From an uncultured Catenibacterium sp. (lineage in GTDB: Bacteria; Bacillota_I; Bacilli_A; Erysipelotrichales; Coprobacillaceae): a stretch of DNA of 10,807 bases. The notes beneath the pieces were generated by a model. It was not told the DNA's origin and searched no databases. It saw only the letters and a list, made by a program, of their open reading frames with translations. Below, one piece after another: positions 7,503 through 10,807 of the stretch. Position 1 is the stretch's first letter. The number at the start of each line of letters is the position of its first letter. The position numbers and the translations under genes were made by a program. The stretch spans positions 1-10,807 of the forward strand of contig CAAFPB010000015.1 in the NCBI GenBank assembly GCA_900764725.1, written 5' to 3'.

Positions 7503-8630
7503 TTAAAATTTTATTGTTAAAACTGATTCAATAATAGGAGCCATATCAAAATATTTATATTGTCCTAGTCTTCCACCGAATATAACTCCTTCTTCCTTCT
7601 CTGCCAACATACGATATGCTTCGGCTAAAGTATTATTACATTTATCGTTTACCGGATAATATGGTTCCATACCATCCTTCCACTCTGTAGAAAACTCTTT
7701 AGAGATAACAGTCTTTGGACAATTGTAAATCTCTTGACCAAACATCTCAAAATGTTTGTGTTCAATGATACGAGTAAAAGGAATTTCACGCTCTGTAAAA
7801 TTTACTACAGCATTACCTTGATAATTAGGTTTATCAATTATTTCTGTCTCAAAACGTACTGTACGATAGTTCAGCTTACCAAACTGATAATTAAAGAACT
7901 CATCTATTTTACCTGTAAACACTATCTTGTCTGCAACATTTTCCCAATAAGAACGATTTTCAAAGAAATCAACATTAGTCTTTACCTCAACACCTTCAAG
8001 TAAACCATCTATCAATTTATTATATCCTCCAATAGGAATACCTTGATATTTATCATTGAAGTAATTGTTGTCAAAAACAAAACGAACAGGAAGACGTTTG
8101 ATAATGAAAGCAGGAAGATCCTCACACTTTCTACCCCACTGTTTCTCAGTGTATCCCTTAATTAATTGCTCATAGATATCTTTTCCTATTAAAACCTGAG
8201 CTTGCTCCTCAAGATTACGAGGTTCTATCACACCATCTGCCTGCATTCGCGCAACCGCCTCCGCCTTTTGCTCATCAATCTTAGTCTGAGCTTCTTCAGG
8301 AGTAACAACACCCCACATCTGATAAAATGTATTCATATTAAAAGGCAGATTATAGAGTTTGCCTTTGTAATTAGCTACAGGTGAATTGGTATAACGATTA
8401 AACTCAACGATTGAGTTCACAAAATCCCATACCTTCTTATTAGATGTATGGAAAATATGTGCGCCATACTTATGCACATTAATACCTTCAATTTTATCAC
8501 AATAAATATTGCCTCCAAGATGAGAACGTTTTTCTATTACAAGAACTTTCTTCCCCGCTTTTTTTGCCCTATAAGCAAAAGTTGCTCCATACAGACCAGA
8601 GCCTACAATTAGATAATCTATTTTTTCCAT
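7503..8630 (-). CDS. glf: UDP-galactopyranose mutase
   Basis: A 375-residue flavoenzyme that converts UDP-galactopyranose to UDP-galactofuranose in the cytoplasm, supplying the donor for galactofuranose units. The N-terminal FAD-binding motif VGSGLYGA lies at residues 9-16, followed by the acidic EKR at 33-35 and GGNIY at 39-43. HKYGAHIFHT at 53-62, EKQWGRKCEDLP at 162-173, PVRFVFDNNYFNDKYQGIPIGG (181-202, substrate region) and the C-terminal GRLGQYKYFDM at 353-363 are all characteristic. The length is typical of bacterial Glf. The ATG overlaps the 3' end of wzx by 13 bases, so translation is coupled. Parts of this gene are richer in G+C than wzx and wzy (33 of 60 bases at 8221-8280), as is common for this widely shared gene. 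Confidence 0.98.
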   Translation of the reverse strand: MEKIDYLIVGSGLYGATFAYRAKKAGKKVLVIEKRSHLGGNIYCDKIEGINVHKYGAHIFHTSNKKVWDFVNSIVEFNRYTNSPVANYKGKLYNLPFNMNTFYQMWGVVTPEEAQTKIDEQKAEAVARMQADGVIEPRNLEEQAQVLIGKDIYEQLIKGYTEKQWGRKCEDLPAFIIKRLPVRFVFDNNYFNDKYQGIPIGGYNKLIDGLLEGVEVKTNVDFFENRSYWENVADKIVFTGKIDEFFNYQFGKLNYRTVRFETEIIDKPNYQGNAVVNFTEREIPFTRIIEHKHFEMFGQEIYNCPKTVISKEFSTEWKDGMEPYYPVNDKCNNTLAEAYRMLAEKEEGVIFGGRLGQYKYFDMAPIIESVLTIKF

Positions 8631-10153
8631 TTTATTATTTTTTTTATTTTTGGAACAAAAAACTTTTTTTCATCAACATTTAAGCTAAATTTAACAAATA
8701 ATGTTATATATATTATTGAAAACAAAATACCTGCCAGAAGAAAATCGCACCAAGTACTAATATTATAATATATAGTAGTAATAAATGTCAAACAGCCAAT
8801 TATAATTGGTATTATTGACATTTTTAAGATTTCCTTCCAAAATCGAAGAATATTAATTTGCTGCTTTAATGAATAATAAATATTCATCACAATAATCTGA
8901 CCTACTATAAGAGCTCCAGACACAGCAATTGCACAACCAATTCCTCCCCATTTTTTAGAAAGATATATCTGAAAAAATAAGCTTATAAAAGCAATAATAA
9001 TATAAAGTATTGATCGAAATTCCATTTGGTTTCTTGCTTGAAGTATAGTAATACCTAAATTCTGTATTAATGGAATCGTTAATGGGACAAAAAACAAGAT
9101 AGAAATCAGATACGCATCATAATATTCTGAACCAGCCCACAAAACGATAAACTGTCGTCCAAAACACAAAAAAGCAGTCAATATATATGCTAAAATAGCA
9201 AATTGAACTCGTCCTGTCTTTATAAATAAATTAGAAATTTCAACCTCATTATTATTAGTTACTACCATACTTGTAACCTTTGGGAGAAATAAAGATGAAA
9301 TTGCATTAGAAAATTGCATATACATGTTTAACAATTGAATAGCTACAGCATAAATAGCAACGGCAGTTGTACCAACAACGGCTCCTAATACAAACTGACC
9401 AGTTCCCCAATAGATTCTATCCATTAATATAAAAAGAAAAATCCAAAAAGAATACACAGAAACCTCCTTTAAAAAAGACCAGTTAAACTTCCAAAATATC
9501 ATCTTTATCGAAAGTTTGTATTTGCAATATACATAATTTAATATAAGCGTTAATACATTAAAAATAGTCTGTAAAATAACCATAGCTAAAGCTTTATAGC
9601 CCATACTTAATAAGACTATCATAACACATGTATTTAATATGATTCTTAAGATATTTATAAATCTCGGAAAAACAAAATGCTCATAAGCATTAATAATTGC
9701 TCCATAAATACTCATTGGGAAAGTAAATGCAACATTAAAAACCATCAAAAGTATCATAATTCTAGCTTTGGATAGTTCGTCTATAGACATCGAGTTTTGA
9801 AATAAAACATCAACATTGTTATATAGTACCAATCCAATCAGAAATGAAATCACTCCAATTACTGAATAAAGAACAAAAAACATTCCAAACATTTCATATT
9901 GTTCTTTTACTTTATTTTCGGCACGGTATTTGGCCGTGTATCTTATAATTGCATTTCCGAATCCTAAATCCAAAATTGTTAAATAAGAAATTACGGATGC
10001 AACTATAGAATACAAGCCATATTCACTTTGCCCCATCATACGTAGCATATAAGGTGTATATAACAGACCTACCATTGTATTCAGTACAATAATCGCATAG
10101 TTAAGTATAGCCCCAATTTTTAATTGCGAACTAGAATGATTATTTTCTAGCAT
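8618..10153 (-). CDS. wzx: Wzx-type polysaccharide flippase
   Basis: A 511-residue inner-membrane protein with about 12-14 hydrophobic segments, of the polysaccharide biosynthesis/MATE-like superfamily. It moves the finished undecaprenyl-linked repeat unit from the cytoplasmic to the periplasmic leaflet. The N-terminal block GQSEYGLYSIVASVISY (residues 41-57), then LDLGFGNAIIRY (61-72), is the usual signature, and the size fits. The C-terminus is lysine-rich (KKFFVPKIKKIIKWKK) and expected on the cytoplasmic side. Its 3' end is very A-rich on the coding strand, with an eight-A run at 8645-8638, and overlaps glf by 13 bases. It starts 27 bases after the rmlD remnant, an AT-rich spacer with no promoter I can recognise. 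G+C is low (17 of 60 bases at 8701-8760). Confidence 0.95.
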   Translation of the reverse strand: MLENNHSSSQLKIGAILNYAIIVLNTMVGLLYTPYMLRMMGQSEYGLYSIVASVISYLTILDLGFGNAIIRYTAKYRAENKVKEQYEMFGMFFVLYSVIGVISFLIGLVLYNNVDVLFQNSMSIDELSKARIMILLMVFNVAFTFPMSIYGAIINAYEHFVFPRFINILRIILNTCVMIVLLSMGYKALAMVILQTIFNVLTLILNYVYCKYKLSIKMIFWKFNWSFLKEVSVYSFWIFLFILMDRIYWGTGQFVLGAVVGTTAVAIYAVAIQLLNMYMQFSNAISSLFLPKVTSMVVTNNNEVEISNLFIKTGRVQFAILAYILTAFLCFGRQFIVLWAGSEYYDAYLISILFFVPLTIPLIQNLGITILQARNQMEFRSILYIIIAFISLFFQIYLSKKWGGIGCAIAVSGALIVGQIIVMNIYYSLKQQINILRFWKEILKMSIIPIIIGCLTFITTIYYNISTWCDFLLAGILFSIIYITLFVKFSLNVDEKKFFVPKIKKIIKWKK

Positions 10154-10180
10154 TTCGATATTTATTTTATATTAAATTAT

Positions 10181-10414
10181 TCAACAGTAACAAGAAAAAA
10201 CTTTTGTCCAGGTAGCACAATTCACGATGGTTTTGACATCATTCTCATTCACCATCTTACGGATGGTATACATATCGACAATATCAAGGAAAGTTACTTT
10301 TAAACCTTCCACCTGATTGACATCGGTAAAGATATAATGATCTGTTATATTCATGCAAACTATACGCATCTCGTTTCCAAGCTGACCATTAGCTCCTGTT
10401 ACTAAAATATTCAT
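10181..10414 (-). pseudogene. rfbD: Truncated dTDP-4-dehydrorhamnose reductase remnant (rmlD/rfbD)
   Basis: The first 70 or so residues match the start of RmlD, the NAD(P)H-dependent reductase that finishes dTDP-L-rhamnose synthesis. MNILVTGANGQLGNEMRIV holds the GxxGxxG nucleotide-binding motif (residues 7-13). A TDVNQVEGL stretch and IVNCA follow. Intact proteins continue about as NCAAYTNVDKAE and run to roughly 290 residues; here the frame reads NCATWTKVFSCYC and stops at 77. The YxxxK catalytic pair and the whole substrate domain are missing, and wzx begins 27 bases later. It begins three bases after the rmlA stop, as in an ordinary rml operon. It should be inactive. It looks like the edge of a deletion or recombination event that replaced the rest of rmlD with wzx-bearing sequence, though a misassembly must be excluded. 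Confidence 0.88.
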
Positions 10415-10417
10415 TAT

Positions 10418-10807
10418 TTAAAATTCTAAATTCTTTTTTAATGTAACATTATCTTTATCAAGTATTGAAAGCAGATACTTACCATAGTCGTTCTTCAGTA
10501 TTGGCTGAGCATTCTCTCTCAATTGTTCTGCTGTGATCCAACCCTGGCGGTATGCAATTCCTTCCAGACAAGCTACCTTCAAGCCCTGGCGCTTCTCCAA
10601 AACTTCGATAAAGGTAGAAGCCTCAGAAAGGGAATCATGGGTTCCGGTATCAAGCCAGGCGAATCCTCTTGCCATGGTCTGTACCTTCAGTTCCTTATCC
10701 TTCAAGAACTCCTGATTGACGGTTGTGATTTCCAACTCACCACGAGCGGAAGGTTTGATATGCTTGGCAACTTCTACTACCTTGTTAGGATAGAAGTACA
10801 AGCCTAC
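10418..10807 (-). CDS. rfbA: Glucose-1-phosphate thymidylyltransferase, C-terminal part (cut by window end)
   Basis: The C-terminal 129 residues of RmlA/RfbA, which makes dTDP-glucose from dTTP and glucose 1-phosphate, the first step to dTDP-rhamnose and other dTDP sugars. Visible: [12 protein letters not shown] at the window edge, [15 protein letters not shown] about 30 residues in, and [15 protein letters not shown], whose Asp is a metal-binding residue in the family. [21 protein letters not shown] and the usual C-terminal allosteric-site helices follow. About 165 N-terminal residues, with the nucleotide-binding loop, lie beyond the window. The TTG at 10801-10799 is not the true start; the frame is open to the edge. 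Base composition is richer in G+C (29 of 60 at 10501-10560) than the wzx/wzy region. It ends three bases before the rmlD remnant. Confidence 0.96.
   Translation of the reverse strand, partial: VGLYFYPNKVVEVAKHIKPSARGELEITTVNQEFLKDKELKVQTMARGFAWLDTGTHDSLSEASTFIEVLEKRQGLKVACLEGIAYRQGWITAEQLRENAQPILKNDYGKYLLSILDKDNVTLKKNLEF

Noticed and set aside
8202..8384. Plus-strand frame of 60 codons opposite glf, and a similar one at 7734-8003
   Set aside because: They lie fully within glf, whose motifs are unmistakable; composition is that of an antisense frame.
8618..8660. A-rich coding end of wzx with an eight-A run, considered as a second slippage site
   Set aside because: The frame is intact, the lysine-rich tail is normal for a flippase, and the overlap with glf is ordinary translational coupling in a packed operon.
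10154..10180. Spacer between the rmlD remnant and wzx as a promoter
   Set aside because: Only 27 AT-rich bases with no recognisable -33/-7 pair; AT-richness alone is not evidence.
1..10807. CRISPR array, tRNA/rRNA gene, insertion sequence or invertible promoter
   Set aside because: No regularly spaced repeats, transposase or recombinase frames, or recognisable RNA genes were seen; nearly every base is covered by polysaccharide genes.

Overview
The window is part of a surface-polysaccharide (capsule or O-antigen type) biosynthesis locus of the Wzx/Wzy-dependent kind. All genes lie on the minus strand, so transcription runs from the right end to the left. The low G+C content, the lack of clear Shine-Dalgarno sites before tightly packed starts, and the RmlA, RmlD and sugar-transferase sequences suggest a Bacteroidota member. 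It is most likely Bacteroidales, perhaps Prevotella-like. The genus is a guess from general protein flavour, not from a search.

Layout in the direction of transcription: the 3' part of rmlA/rfbA (cut by the window end); a 77-codon remnant of rmlD/rfbD that stops abruptly; a Wzx flippase; UDP-galactopyranose mutase (Glf); a polysaccharide pyruvyl transferase; a GlfT2-like family 2 glycosyltransferase; a Wzy-type polymerase; a WbbL/rhamnosyltransferase-like family 2 glycosyltransferase; a hexapeptide acyltransferase broken by a one-base frameshift at a run of seven G; a family 4 glycosyltransferase; and, after the only sizeable gap (84 bases), a PglC/WcaJ-type initiating sugar-phosphate transferase followed by the N-terminal 172 codons of an ATP-grasp protein. 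From Wzx to the family 4 glycosyltransferase the genes overlap or are 1-9 bases apart, so they are probably co-transcribed.

How the genes work together (inference): the sugar transferase loads the first sugar phosphate on undecaprenyl phosphate. Three glycosyltransferases extend it to about a tetrasaccharide, and Glf supplies UDP-galactofuranose to one of them. The pyruvyl transferase adds a pyruvate ketal, and the acyltransferase, when in frame, would add an acyl (probably acetyl) group. Wzx flips the unit and Wzy polymerises it. The ATP-grasp protein may modify a precursor sugar. No chain-length regulator, export machinery, promoter, terminator or RNA gene is visible.

Data quality: the first 22 bases match the end of the Illumina TruSeq read-2 adapter, so the left end is an artefact and the real sequence begins at about base 23. 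The right end stops inside rmlA, a gene often present in several copies in these genomes. The window may therefore be a whole short contig. I see a recognisable type of polysaccharide locus with several oddities (frameshift tract, decayed rmlD, composition mosaic) and no clear new system.
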